Source of the DNA: Nonomuraea sp. SYSU D8015
GTDB lineage: Bacteria > Actinomycetota > Actinomycetes > Streptosporangiales > Streptosporangiaceae
NCBI RefSeq assembly: GCF_008065375.1
Contig: NZ_VJYI01000015.1
Location: forward strand, 62,001-126,000
DNA: 64,000 nt
Reading direction: 5' to 3'
Part shown: piece by piece, positions 43,800-52,411 of the stretch
Layout of the letters: every line of letters begins with the position of its first letter
Position numbering within the stretch: position 1 is the stretch's first letter
Notes under the pieces: model-generated
Database searches by the model: none
What the model was told of the DNA's origin: nothing
The model's input: only the letters and a program-made list of their open reading frames with translations
Program-made: the position numbers and the translations under genes

Positions 43800-44675
43800 A
43801 TGCAAGCGTACTACCCCGAACTCGTAGCGCCGGTACGATGGATTGGGAGGCGAGAGTTCGACTTCGCGCGACACATAGTCGTGATGGGAATTGTGAACCG
43901 TACCCCAAACAGCGGGCTGGACCCGAATAGATCGATGGAAGTCGGCGAGGCGGTCGCCAGGGCGGAGCAAGCGCTACGCGAGGGGGCGGAATGGATAGAC
44001 GTCGGAGGGCGAGCGTTTCGCAGCGATCAACCGCCCTTGTCTGCGGCTGAAGAGATAGACCGCGTGGTCCCGGTGATCCGAGGTATTCGGGAGCTGGGTG
44101 ACGTCGTGATCAGCGTGGACACGCACCTACCGGAAGTGGCGGAAGCAAGCCATAAGGCAGGGGCGGATCTGATCAACGACACACACGGACTTCGATCGCC
44201 AGGCATGGCGGAGCTGATCGCCGAAACGGGGATGAGCGTCGTGATCACGCATAGCCTAGGAGGGCCAGGAGAAAAGGTAGAGAGGCCGGCCTATGGGGAC
44301 GTTGTCTCAGAGGTGGCGGCCTTCCTGCGGCAGCGCGCGGACTACGCGGTTGGGTCGGGAATTGACCCGGAGAAAATCATCATAGACCCCGGACATGACC
44401 TGAACAAGAACACCCAACACTCCAACGCGCTGACTCGCAGGCTCAGAGAGATCACGGCTATCGGCTATCCGACGCTGGTGGCGTGCAGTAACAAGCATTT
44501 CATCAGAGAAAGCCTCGGGGCTCAGCGAGGTGCGGATGAATTGCGAATAGGAACAATCGCAGCAAACACGATGTGTGTATATCAAGGAGCGCGGATCGTG
44601 CGCGTGCATGATGTCGCAGGGAATGTCGCGGCAATGAGCACGGCGGAGCGCGTCCTTGGATTGACGGAAAGATAA
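43800..44675 (+). CDS. Dihydropteroate synthase homologue, FolP2-like
   Basis: A 291-residue TIM-barrel protein of the DHPS family. Recognisable parts are VMGIVNRTPNSGLD (pterin/PP loop; canonical N-x-T-x-D-S-F has lost Phe), EWIDVGGRAFRSD (canonical GGESTRPG strongly altered), VISVDTHLPEVAEA, GADLINDTHG, IIIDPGHDLNKNTQHS, VACSNKHFI (the substrate Lys retained) and RIVRVHDVAGN. The altered loop 1/2 residues match the FolP2 subgroup, which in mycobacteria lacks normal DHPS activity. The start is ATG 43800. Codon choice is clearly more AT-rich than in neighbours, suggesting acquisition from elsewhere. It stands alone; function is unknown. Confidence 0.82.
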   Translation: MQAYYPELVAPVRWIGRREFDFARHIVVMGIVNRTPNSGLDPNRSMEVGEAVARAEQALREGAEWIDVGGRAFRSDQPPLSAAEEIDRVVPVIRGIRELGDVVISVDTHLPEVAEASHKAGADLINDTHGLRSPGMAELIAETGMSVVITHSLGGPGEKVERPAYGDVVSEVAAFLRQRADYAVGSGIDPEKIIIDPGHDLNKNTQHSNALTRRLREITAIGYPTLVACSNKHFIRESLGAQRGADELRIGTIAANTMCVYQGARIVRVHDVAGNVAAMSTAERVLGLTER

Positions 44676-45018
44676 TACGGCGAGAGTCGGCGGCCGAGCG
44701 TGCTCGTTCGGGCGCTGCACCCTAATGCGTAGCACCCGAAGGTTGCACGGCTGTCTGCCGATCAAGTCCGGCGTCGTCAAGGGACACGAAATCAACTGAG
44801 CTATGCGGTGAAAGCGAGAAGAGGAGAACTGATGATCCGTGGGGCGTGGTGCCATCGGCCGAAGCATGATTCAGCCAACCCAATGCGGTTGCAGCCGGCG
44901 GGTTCCGGATTCATCGTGTCCTTGAACGCCTGCGACGAGGTGCGGATCGCATGCTGTCCACACGGTCTCCCTCGACCCCCCATGGCCTGGCCGTGATGGC
45001 TGGGCCGGGTGGAAACCC
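44676..45018. other. No recognisable gene
   Basis: The 343 bases between the FolP2-like gene and the response regulator keep a lower GC content. Short frames on both strands show no motif. It may be decayed DNA brought in with the FolP2-like gene. Confidence 0.4.
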
Positions 45019-45813
45019 ATGATCAGGCTGGCGGTGGTTGACGGTCAACTGGCCATACGTCAGGCGCTCCGCTTCTACCTCAATTCCGAGCCTGACATCG
45101 AGCTCGTCGCCGAGGGGGCCGATGGACGGGAGGCTGAGGACGTCGCCAGGAGGATCCAGCCGGATGTGATGCTCATCGACATCCGCATGCCGGGCACCGA
45201 CGGACTCACCGCCATCCGTCGCATCTGTGCCATGAGCCTTCAGCGACGTCCGGCTGTGATCGCATTGACCACGTTCGACCTGGACGAATATCTGTTTGGT
45301 GCGCTACGGGCCGGGGCAGTGGGATTCCTGCTCAAGGACGGTTCGCCGGAGATATACGTACAGGCGATCCGGCTGGCACATCAGGGGTACGGGTTGATCG
45401 ACCCGCAGGTGACTCCCCGGCTCATCCAGCAGTTCGCCCTCGCGTCAGACCTGCCGCCCCCGCTGACGCCGGCCACGGTCGACGGCGTGGAGAATCTCAC
45501 CCTCCGCGAGCTCGACATCGTCCGCCATGTCGCGCGCGGCTTGTCCAATCGCGGTATCGCACGCCGGCTCGAAATCGGAGAAGGGACTGTGAAGACCCAT
45601 ATGAACCGCATCCTGGCCAAGTTGGATCTGCAGTCGCGCGCCCAGGTGGTCATTTACGCCTACGAGCACGGAATCGTCACCCCGAATGGGCGTCGGGATC
45701 GTCACGGAGTCGAGCCCCAGTCAAACCCGACCGACCCCAAGGAGGAAGATCCGTATGGCAGAAGAGAAGAGACCCGAGGATGGCAAGTCGGAGATCGGCG
45801 CCATGATCGGTGA
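45019..45813 (+). CDS. Orphan NarL-type response regulator with altered acidic pocket
   Basis: A 264-residue regulator. The receiver has the phospho-Asp in VMLIDIRMPGTDG, Thr in VIALTTFDLDEY and Lys in GFLLKDGSPE, but the usual acidic pair is reduced to one Asp (LAVVDGQLAIRQ). The LuxR helix-turn-helix reads LTLRELDIVRHVARGLSNRG and GTVKTHMNRILAKL. No histidine kinase is adjacent. After the HTH a ~35-residue charged tail overlaps the start of the next gene by 59 bases. It may respond to acetyl-phosphate, a distant kinase, or act without phosphorylation. Confidence 0.88.
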   Translation: MIRLAVVDGQLAIRQALRFYLNSEPDIELVAEGADGREAEDVARRIQPDVMLIDIRMPGTDGLTAIRRICAMSLQRRPAVIALTTFDLDEYLFGALRAGAVGFLLKDGSPEIYVQAIRLAHQGYGLIDPQVTPRLIQQFALASDLPPPLTPATVDGVENLTLRELDIVRHVARGLSNRGIARRLEIGEGTVKTHMNRILAKLDLQSRAQVVIYAYEHGIVTPNGRRDRHGVEPQSNPTDPKEEDPYGRREETRGWQVGDRRHDR

Positions 45814-46222
45814 GCTTCTGTCCTTCTGGGCATTCGGCCCGGACGCTTACGCGTCCGAGCACAACCTCCGCTACAGTCCGGCGAAGCTCGTCGTCTGGAC
45901 GCTCGTGGCAATCGCCGTGTCGACCATCGTCTCCGCGGCCAGGCTCTCGCTTGTCGGTGAGCCTAGGGCGGGATGGGCCATCGCGTTGTTCCCCTTGCTG
46001 GTGCCGCTGACCGGCGCCGTGGCGCACAAGCCGCCCAACTACGTCCCGGCCCTGGTGTGGGGCCTGAAAGCCGGAATGGTCACCGCGCTACTGATCGGCA
46101 TAGACATGGGGACCACGCTCAGCTCGTTCTGGGCCGGGTTCGCGGGATTGTGCTCCGGGTTCCTGGTGTGCTCGGTGGTGTTCGCCGCGATCACTTGGCC
46201 GCGTCCGGAGCCTCCCGGGTAG
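45755..46222 (+). CDS. Small four-helix membrane protein
   Basis: A 155-residue protein. An N-terminal cytoplasmic part (~40 residues) is followed by four membrane segments: LVVWTLVAIAVSTIVSAARL, WAIALFPLLVPLTGAVAH, VWGLKAGMVTALLIGIDMG and FWAGFAGLCSGFLVCSVVFA. ATG 45755 lies inside the response-regulator frame with a strong GGAGGAAG 6 bases upstream. I do not recognise the family. The long overlap suggests co-expression with, and perhaps a sensing role for, the regulator. Confidence 0.75.
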   Translation: MAEEKRPEDGKSEIGAMIGELLSFWAFGPDAYASEHNLRYSPAKLVVWTLVAIAVSTIVSAARLSLVGEPRAGWAIALFPLLVPLTGAVAHKPPNYVPALVWGLKAGMVTALLIGIDMGTTLSSFWAGFAGLCSGFLVCSVVFAAITWPRPEPPG

Positions 46223-46734
46223 CCGTCAGCCCGGGAACCCTTCACCGTCAGGAAGGGATACAGGTCTCTCTCAAGAATGAGCTCCCCGTGACGATGGATC
46301 CTGGCGACGCACCAATCAGATGCACCAGCAGCTCACGATCCGGTGCGAACGTAGTAGGCGACAGCAGCGTCGAGCTCCGACACGCTGCGGCACACCTGGC
46401 TCTACTCCCAGCCGCCACCGCCTTGCCAGAACGCACCCTCGAACACGGAGAAACTGTGGATGCCACCCCAATCGCACGAGTGAACACCGGAACTCTGCCG
46501 ATGCCCCGCGTCCGGCGATCAGGCTGGAAAGCTTATGAAACACGCCCCCAGTGGTAGCCACCGAGGCCGCGTTCACTGGCGAGAGGATGGACTACCTGCG
46601 GGGGCCGCTCCGCCCTGATCGAGGTGACTCCGTACGCGGTGCGGGCGCTCGCGGTCAACACGGTGGACGTCTCGGGGATCACTCGCTTTCCGGTCTGCCG
46701 ACACTGCGCCAGACTCCGCTGGTCCGGAACCAAT
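46223..46734. other. No recognisable gene
   Basis: Open frames run through this 510-base stretch on both strands, but none has a ribosome binding site or family motif. It borders the decayed glycosidase copy and is probably degraded sequence too. Confidence 0.4.
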
Positions 46735-47345
46735 CCGCGCGGGTAGAGGCGGGCCACTTGGCCGAAGGCGGCTTTGCGTTCCCAGCGATCACCGGTGTGC
46801 TGTGACAGAACTCCATCTGGGTGCACCTTTACGATGCTGTAGCCGGCCATGTCCAGGTCGTGACGCCGGTCGGGCGAATGGGGTGGCTCGCTCGGAGAAC
46901 TCGAGGACGAAGGCTCCATGCACGCTCTCCGTCGCGTACGTCTCGAGTAAGGTCGCTGAGGTAGCCGGCCTGTACCTGCTCGTTCCTGGTAGGGGCACCC
47001 TTGATCGTGGAAGGTGTGGCGCGCCAATCGACGCTCTCCCAACTACCGGCCACGTACCTCAGCTGCCCCTGCACGTGCTCTCGCACCACTGCGAGCGCCT
47101 CACCGAGGAACCGGTTTCAGGTTCCTGTTGTACTGCTGGATCAGCAGAGGCCAGGTCAGAGTCAGCATCAGCGTGCGCCGCCCAAAGGTACGGCGGGCAC
47201 GATCCCCAGCATGAAGATGCTGAGCTCGCAGCCGACGGCGATGGCGCCGCCAGACCTGCAGGCCTAGCCGAGCCGCGTGGTGCGCCGCCCCCGGTGAGCC
47301 GGTCGACCTGTCATAGTTGATGCCTTTGATCGTCAGGCCCCGGCT
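46735..47345 (-). pseudogene. Decayed copy of the glycosidase domain of the 31923-33752 protein
   Basis: The minus strand matches the C-terminal half of the protease-glycosidase fusion in broken pieces: LTIKGINYDRS (against LPVKGINYDVG), RTFGRRTLMLTLTWPLLIQQ (against RTFGRRTRMLTFTWPFLLQL), LEFSERATPFARP and WERKAAFGQVARLYP (against WERKAAFHRVAGLYQ). Several frameshifts occur. One deletion joins the two places where the intact gene has CGCCAGTCGACG and CGCCAGTCCACG, as expected for slippage between short repeats. The membrane domain is missing. It cannot encode a functional enzyme. Confidence 0.8.
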
Positions 47346-47399
47346 TTGCGGGGCGGCGGACAATGCCGGAGGGTGAGGGGCCGGCGTGACGGCTCGCCC

Positions 47400-47803
47400 G
47401 CGTATGAGCCGGAGGCAAGAAGGCAGTCAGGCCCAACTCGGGCAGGTCGGACGCGGCCGGGTGGCGGTGCCGCCCCAGTCGATGAGGAGCGGCACCGGCC
47501 GCACCGCCGCTGGATTGTCGTGCCGGGTGAGCCGCCATTCCAGCAGCGTCCCCGAGGGGGTCAGGCGGTCAGCCGCGGCGCCTTGAGGCCCTCCAGTCCC
47601 AATGCCCGCGGTCGGACGCCCGCTGCGGGGTCGGGACCGACGATCTCCAAGGAGAACGTCGACCCGAACCGCACGAGGTGGTTGGCCGTACCGCCCGGAT
47701 GGCTGCCGCCCGGCACCGGCTTCACCCCGGTGCGCTCGGCGAACTGGGCGACCCCCGCGGCGAGGTTGGGGACCGCGTACACGAGGTGGTCTAGGGCCGT
47801 CAT
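47400..47803 (-). pseudogene. Frameshifted VOC/glyoxalase-like gene
   Basis: The start MTALDHLVYAVPNLAAGVAQ and GGSHPGGTANHLVRFG are typical of the glyoxalase-like (PF13468) group, but the frame stops at 47561. The remainder continues in other frames: LLEWRLTRHDNPAAVRP then VPLLIDWGG, and PAASDLPELGLTAFLPP. At least two frameshifts are needed to reconnect these pieces, so the gene is broken. Confidence 0.7.
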
Positions 47804-47942
47804 AAGGTCAGCTCCGCGAGCAAGCCGGGCTCTCTCCCGGCCAGGTGGTCGATGACAGGGGGATACGGCGGGTCAACCTCGCGCACTGGAGGACGAGGTC
47901 GGTGACTCGTTCGAGGGTCTGATCGGCCCGTAGGCTCCCTAT

Positions 47943-47986
47943 AGTGACGTGGGCGCTGCAGGAACTCCTGCAGCGCCCACGTCACT
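47943..47986. terminator. 44-bp perfect palindrome, likely terminator
   Basis: Perfect 21-base arms (47943-47963 and 47966-47986; arm begins AGTGACGTGGGCGCTGCAGG) are separated by only 2 bases. The stop codon of the small secreted protein gene (47982-47984) lies inside the right arm. It should form an exceptionally stable hairpin at the 3' end of that transcript. No U-tract follows on either strand. Confidence 0.7.
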
Positions 47987-48197
47987 TAATGCTGTCCAAT
48001 CTCGGATACACGACGTCCTGGACCGTCAACGTCGAGGGCCCAGGGTGCGAGGCGTCCTGGGCCGTCAACGGTCCAGGACCGGGATGGTTGATATCCGCCG
48101 CCAGAGCAGGCGTGGCCATGGTGGCGCCGGTCAAGGCCACCGAACCGACGGCCAAGGCCATGACCAGAGCCCGGCGCAGCGGAGTGTGCTTGCTCAT
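47982..48197 (-). CDS. Small secreted protein with HPGP repeats
   Basis: A 71-residue preprotein. The signal peptide KHTPLRRALVMALAVGSVAL continues to TGATMATPALAA, with AxA cleavage predicted near residue 36. The mature ~35 residues consist mainly of two repeats, HPGPGPLTAQD and HPGPSTLTVQD, then VVYPRLDSIK. ATG 48197 has AAGGAGAAGAA directly upstream. The transcript ends in the 44-bp palindrome. No known family is recognised; a cell-surface or signalling peptide is possible but unproven. Confidence 0.7.
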   Translation of the reverse strand: MSKHTPLRRALVMALAVGSVALTGATMATPALAADINHPGPGPLTAQDASHPGPSTLTVQDVVYPRLDSIK

Positions 48198-48317
48198 TTC
48201 TTCTCCTTCATCGAAGGTACTTACTTCCATGATCTGCAGGTTCTCCTCAACCCGCCTCCTCCAGCAGCACGAGCCCGGCTCTGCCTTTGGGCATACATAC
48301 CGCCAGGGTTGCGTGAA

Positions 48318-49577
48318 TCAGAGGTCGCCCCTCAATCTGGGCAACAAGTGCTCGGCGGCGAGACGTACGTCAAAGATTCGCCTCAACAGCCGGTGTGGGC
48401 CACGCCGAGGCAAGTCGTCACTGAGAGATCCGGCAAGGGCAGGCAGCCGCCGGTGATGTCCCCTGAGTACGGCATCCGCAGCGTGCAAGAAAGCCAGCGG
48501 ATGGCTGTCCAGTATGCTGTGCCCGATACCGGTCAACGGCACGAGCACCCCATCCGGCAGCGATTCCACGATGAGCTCAGCTATGGGGCGCGGCGTACGG
48601 AGGTCCCATTCACCGGAGATGACGACGGTCGGCCAGTTGAAACCCGGTAACGCACTCTGCAGGTCGTATGGTTCTCCCTCGAACGGAGGGAACCGCTCGG
48701 CCAGCTCGGCGAAGGGCAGATTTGGATCGAACGCCCGACCGTCAGGGGCCGGGCAGAGGCCGAGTTCCCTGAAGGCGATGGCCCCGACGAGGTCGAACTC
48801 CATGGCATAGCGCTTGAACCGCTCGGCCTTCCACACACCCAACCTTGCCAGCCAACGCCATGTCCGCCTCCCGCGCCCGGAGCAGAGCAGATCCAGCAGT
48901 CGCCCCAACGGCTGGATCCCGCCGAACGCGTAGGCCACCTGTACGACGGTGACGATCTCTTCGAGCTCGACCACCCCTTCGGCGACAAGGCGGCGAAGCT
49001 TGCGGGCGATATCGGCGGTGTGCGGCTCCTCGCCTTCCCAGAACAGCCGCCGCAGGTACTCTCCCACGGTGTCGGGATCATGTGCGGACAGGACGGGCGA
49101 GTCGAGGACCATCGCGGCTATGCGCTCAGGGTGCCGGACGGCCAAGCCCTGGGCGAGATAGGCGCCGTACGACGATCCGCACACCACCGCCTGCCCCACG
49201 CCGCAATCGTCAAGTACGGCCGCGAGGTCCTCGACCACCTGGTCGATGGTGAGTGCGTCCAATGGGAGGTCGATCCCGTCATCGTCCTGCCGGGACAGGC
49301 CCACCCCGCGGTGCTCGACCATGAGCACGTCCAACCCGAGGGCGGTCGCGTCGGCGCGCAGCGATCTGTACGGCACCACCGAGGCCGGCCCAGGGCCGCC
49401 AGGGATCACGAGCACCGGCCGGTCCGTACGGGGACCCGTACGCACATAGTGCAGGTCGAACTCCCGGTGCACAGCCGGCGCCACCGGCCTGCGTACCGAG
49501 TGCACCTCCGGCCATGCGGCGAGCTTCGCACCCAGCCCAGCCGAGTACTCAGTGTTCACGCCGAACCTTCGCCCCAT
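48318..49577 (-). CDS. Alpha/beta hydrolase (proline iminopeptidase-like)
   Basis: A 419-residue hydrolase. The oxyanion-hole motif is VLVIPGGPGPASV, the nucleophile Ser lies in VVCGSSYGAYLAQGLA, the Asp in VISGEWDLRTPRP and the His in LTGIGHSILDSHP. The order fits the S33 peptidase group (proline iminopeptidase/TAP-like), with a cap domain at ~190-300. There is no signal peptide. Its ATG overlaps the lectin stop by one base (TAATG), so the two are coupled. Substrate unknown. Confidence 0.87.
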   Translation of the reverse strand: MGRRFGVNTEYSAGLGAKLAAWPEVHSVRRPVAPAVHREFDLHYVRTGPRTDRPVLVIPGGPGPASVVPYRSLRADATALGLDVLMVEHRGVGLSRQDDDGIDLPLDALTIDQVVEDLAAVLDDCGVGQAVVCGSSYGAYLAQGLAVRHPERIAAMVLDSPVLSAHDPDTVGEYLRRLFWEGEEPHTADIARKLRRLVAEGVVELEEIVTVVQVAYAFGGIQPLGRLLDLLCSGRGRRTWRWLARLGVWKAERFKRYAMEFDLVGAIAFRELGLCPAPDGRAFDPNLPFAELAERFPPFEGEPYDLQSALPGFNWPTVVISGEWDLRTPRPIAELIVESLPDGVLVPLTGIGHSILDSHPLAFLHAADAVLRGHHRRLPALAGSLSDDLPRRGPHRLLRRIFDVRLAAEHLLPRLRGDL

Positions 49578-50350
49578 TACTGGGCCGCCCAGAGCACCTT
49601 GCCTGTGGAGGAACGGACCACGAGGTTGCCGTCATCCTGAAGGTGCACAGTCGCGCCTTTGTGCTGGGTCCCCGTGTCCCAGAGCGCGTCGCCAGACGCC
49701 GAGCGGACCACCAGGTTCCCGTCCAGCTGCAACTGCATGAAGGCCCCGGGATTTCCCTCGGTGTGCGACGACCATACGGGCCTGCCGTCCGTCAGCAGAA
49801 CCAGGTTCCCATCCGCCTGCATCAGCAGTTTGTCGTCGCCGTCGACGGACCTCAGATACTGGTGGGCCCGTAGCACCTGGTCGGGGTACATGCGCGAGAC
49901 CGCCGTGTGCCACGACCACAGCGGTTTGCCGGTCTTCGACCGGATGACCACGTTGCCGTCGTCCTGCACGTGCAAGGTGGCGCCACGATTCTGGGTTCCG
50001 GTGTCCCAAAGCGATTTGCCCGACGCCGATCGGACGACGAGATTGCCGTCCCGCTGCATGTGCGCGTAGGCGCCGGAATTGCCGTCAGTCCTCGTGCCCC
50101 ATACGGCTCTGCCCCTGGACTGCAGGACCAGGTTCCCGTCCGCCTGCATGACCAGCTTGTAGGCGCCGTTGGGCGAGAGCAAGTGGCGGCCCGGCTCCAG
50201 GCGCTGGTCGGACTTCAGCACCGCGGGCTGTTCGACGCTCACCGACGAGCCCGGCCTCGCGTCGGCGGGGGAGGTTCCCGTCACCAGAACGGCGACTGCC
50301 AGGCCCAGGGCGCTCGCACTGCGCAGGACGAGCCCTTGTTTAGCTGACAT
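49577..50350 (-). CDS. Secreted bulb-type (mannose-binding) lectin
   Basis: A 257-residue secreted protein. The signal peptide ends near TGTSPADA. Two B-lectin beta-prism domains follow (~residues 45-150 and 155-257) with six copies of the Q-x-D-G-N-x-V core: MQADGNLVL, MQRDGNLVV, VQDDGNVVI, MQADGNLVL, LQLDGNLVV and LQDDGNLVV. The canonical mannose motif QxDxNxVxY has the last Tyr replaced in all copies, so sugar specificity may differ or be lost. The start is ATG 50350 with AGGAG upstream. It is co-transcribed with the alpha/beta hydrolase. Confidence 0.9.
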   Translation of the reverse strand: MSAKQGLVLRSASALGLAVAVLVTGTSPADARPGSSVSVEQPAVLKSDQRLEPGRHLLSPNGAYKLVMQADGNLVLQSRGRAVWGTRTDGNSGAYAHMQRDGNLVVRSASGKSLWDTGTQNRGATLHVQDDGNVVIRSKTGKPLWSWHTAVSRMYPDQVLRAHQYLRSVDGDDKLLMQADGNLVLLTDGRPVWSSHTEGNPGAFMQLQLDGNLVVRSASGDALWDTGTQHKGATVHLQDDGNLVVRSSTGKVLWAAQ

Positions 50351-50653
50351 CGTCGATATCTCCTGTCTCAGAACGGTTCATGTGGCCGGTCGGCCGCGCG
50401 GAACAGCCTGACGTGGAGGACTCCTGTGACGCATCGTCACTGAGAACGACGCCGCCTCTAACCAATGGCATACAGGGGCCCCGCATACCGGTGAGACCGA
50501 GACGTTCCTGGCCACGATCCGGCGACGCGGGGCCCGGCGGGGTGACGGAGCAGGGCACGGAGCGCGGCCAGACCGCCCCCACGGCTTGATCCATGTCGAT
50601 CTCAAGAGACTCGGCAGCGGATGGACCCGTTCCATGCCGTTGCAGCCGACGAC
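50351..50653. other. No recognisable gene; lectin upstream region
   Basis: About 300 bases between the lectin start and the GDSL-esterase stop, both on the minus strand. It should hold the promoter of the lectin operon and the terminator of the esterase, but I cannot fix either. Confidence 0.4.
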
Positions 50654-51910
50654 TCAGCCGGTTATCGGGCGCAGGTCCAGGGCGGCGGCGATCGCATGGT
50701 GTCCGGCGTCGTTGGGATGCAACCCGTCCATGAAGAGGTAGCCGGGCCTGGACCGATCCGGAGTGGCAGGGTCGGCCATGGCGTGGTCAGCGTCGAGAAC
50801 GGCGTCGTACGTACCGCTCGTCCTGATCCACCGATTGAGCGCGTTCCGCGCCTCTTCCACTTCTTGGTTCCAGTACGGGAACAAGGCGTCCCGCAGCGGC
50901 CCGATGGTGACTCCGACCACCTTGACGCCGCGTGCGCGGGCTGACTCGACCAGTTTCCGGTGTCCGGCAATGAGCTGCTGGACCGTGACCTTGGCCTTCG
51001 ATCCGGCGCATGCGCCGCCGGCCTGCGGAAGTCCTAGGTCGTTGGCGCCGAGATGAACGATCACCGCCCGCACCCCCGGCCGGTCCAGCACATCCCGCTG
51101 GAAGCGGTCGGCGGCTCTGTCTCCGTAGCAGGGGGATCCACTGAGCAGGCTCCCGCCCGCGATTCCCGCGTTGACCGTGGCGAGTGGCCTGGCTGCGGTG
51201 CTGAGCCGTTCAGCCAGCTGGTCTACGAACCGGACATCAGCGCCGGCGCTCGAACCCACGCCATCGATCAGCGAGTCGCCGAACGCGACCACCGCGGCTG
51301 CTGCGCTGTCTACCTCGACGCCGGTCAAGTAGTACCAAGCGGATGTGGTCTCGCGGAATGCGTCGCCGGCCACGTCATCAAGATGGTCGCCGCGGGTCCG
51401 ATAGGACGTGGCGGTGGTGAACCTGTGAAAGGTCGCGGGTCCTGTGGCATCGGACATGCGGATCGTGACAGCCAGCCGTTCCAACGCTGAGACGGTCAGC
51501 GCGACGGGATCGCTGACCAGCTCCTTTCCGGGTGGGATGTTCGCCGACGGCTTTCCGGCAAAGGTCACCGAGCGGGAGCTGGCGGGCCACACCACGGCGC
51601 CTCCGGCCGACCTGGCGACCCGGGCACCGGCAATCGTCAAGGGCTTGGTGCCATAGACGTTGGACAGCCGGATGCGTACCCTCGTCCCGGCTGTAGTCAC
51701 CCTCACCACCTGCCGCAGGGTGTGATCTTTGAAGCCTTTGATCGACCAGTTCGGACCATTGTCCGCAGTGCTTGGGGTGGGCGGCTGCATCGCAGACCCC
51801 CATGCCGCTACCCATCGCGCCGGGCTCGTGTCCGCCATCACGGCGGGTACCGTCGCCGCCACCGCAGCCACTGCCACACCCAACACCACAGCCCATCTGG
51901 GCAGTTTCAT
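50654..51910 (-). CDS. Secreted GDSL/SGNH esterase
   Basis: A 418-residue secreted hydrolase. The signal peptide (KLPRWAVVLGVAVAAVAATV to AVMA) is followed by a ~150-residue beta-rich N-terminal region typical of the larger SGNH proteins (WVAAWGSAMQPP). The catalytic Ser lies in VVAFGDSLIDGVGSS, the block III Asn in VHLGANDLGLP, and the Asp/His in FMDGLHPNDAGHH. GTG 51922 is also possible, but it overlaps the GGAGG; ATG 51910 is preferred. It probably de-esterifies an extracellular lipid or polysaccharide. Confidence 0.9.
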   Translation of the reverse strand: MKLPRWAVVLGVAVAAVAATVPAVMADTSPARWVAAWGSAMQPPTPSTADNGPNWSIKGFKDHTLRQVVRVTTAGTRVRIRLSNVYGTKPLTIAGARVARSAGGAVVWPASSRSVTFAGKPSANIPPGKELVSDPVALTVSALERLAVTIRMSDATGPATFHRFTTATSYRTRGDHLDDVAGDAFRETTSAWYYLTGVEVDSAAAAVVAFGDSLIDGVGSSAGADVRFVDQLAERLSTAARPLATVNAGIAGGSLLSGSPCYGDRAADRFQRDVLDRPGVRAVIVHLGANDLGLPQAGGACAGSKAKVTVQQLIAGHRKLVESARARGVKVVGVTIGPLRDALFPYWNQEVEEARNALNRWIRTSGTYDAVLDADHAMADPATPDRSRPGYLFMDGLHPNDAGHHAIAAALDLRPITG

Positions 51911-52129
51911 TTTCGGGTACACCTCCGTTGTCGCGACTGTTGATCACAGGAGTGTTCCGACGTCTGCGGGTTTCGGGAATCGACCGTTCGGACGATCTCC
52001 GCCATCGCCCGTCATCCGTAGGAACAAATCCGACGTCAGCCGAGCCGAACCCAGCCAGGCACCCCCGCCACACTTGGGGATCTTGAAGCCGGCCTCGACA
52101 TGCAGGCTGTCGTGTAGACCGGGCAGCGC

Positions 52130-52341
52130 ATGATCGGCCGGCCCGCAGGAGCCGCTCGGCGGGATCGAGTGGAGCGGTGTCGGCGCCGAGCACGGCCGCT
52201 GGGGCCTTCGAGGCCGCCGGAAGCCTTCCCGAGCGTCGCGGAGCCACCGCACGCATGCAGTACGTCCTGACCGGCGCACCCGAGTTCACCGGCAGCATGG
52301 TCAAGGCCATGCGGTTGATGCCGCTCCTGAACTTCGACCGA
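52130..52341 (+). pseudogene. Decayed copies of the ALDH 3' end and SCP2-like gene
   Basis: Bases 52130-52215 align with the last part of the ALDH gene at 28983-29070 (shared run GGCGGGATC-AGTGGAGCGG, then GAGCACGGCCGCTGGGG). Bases 52214-52341 align with the SCP2-like gene (CTTCCCGA-CG, then TGCAGTACGTCCTGACCGGC, then TTCACCGGCAGCATG), with an internal deletion that removes its middle third. Neither can be translated into a working protein. They stand in the same order ahead of a TetR paralogue as in the intact locus, showing a segmental duplication. The rest of 51911-52129 has no recognisable gene. Confidence 0.85.
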
Positions 52342-52411
52342 AGATCGACGCGTCCGGCCGGCCGATGCGATCGTTCATGTACAGGAATCCATCCCACTAC
52401 GCTTGAAAGCT

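Noticed and set aside
47944..48456. Plus-strand open frame across the 44-bp palindrome
   Set aside because: Its start is created by the palindrome, and it runs antisense to the signal-peptide gene, which has a good ribosome binding site.
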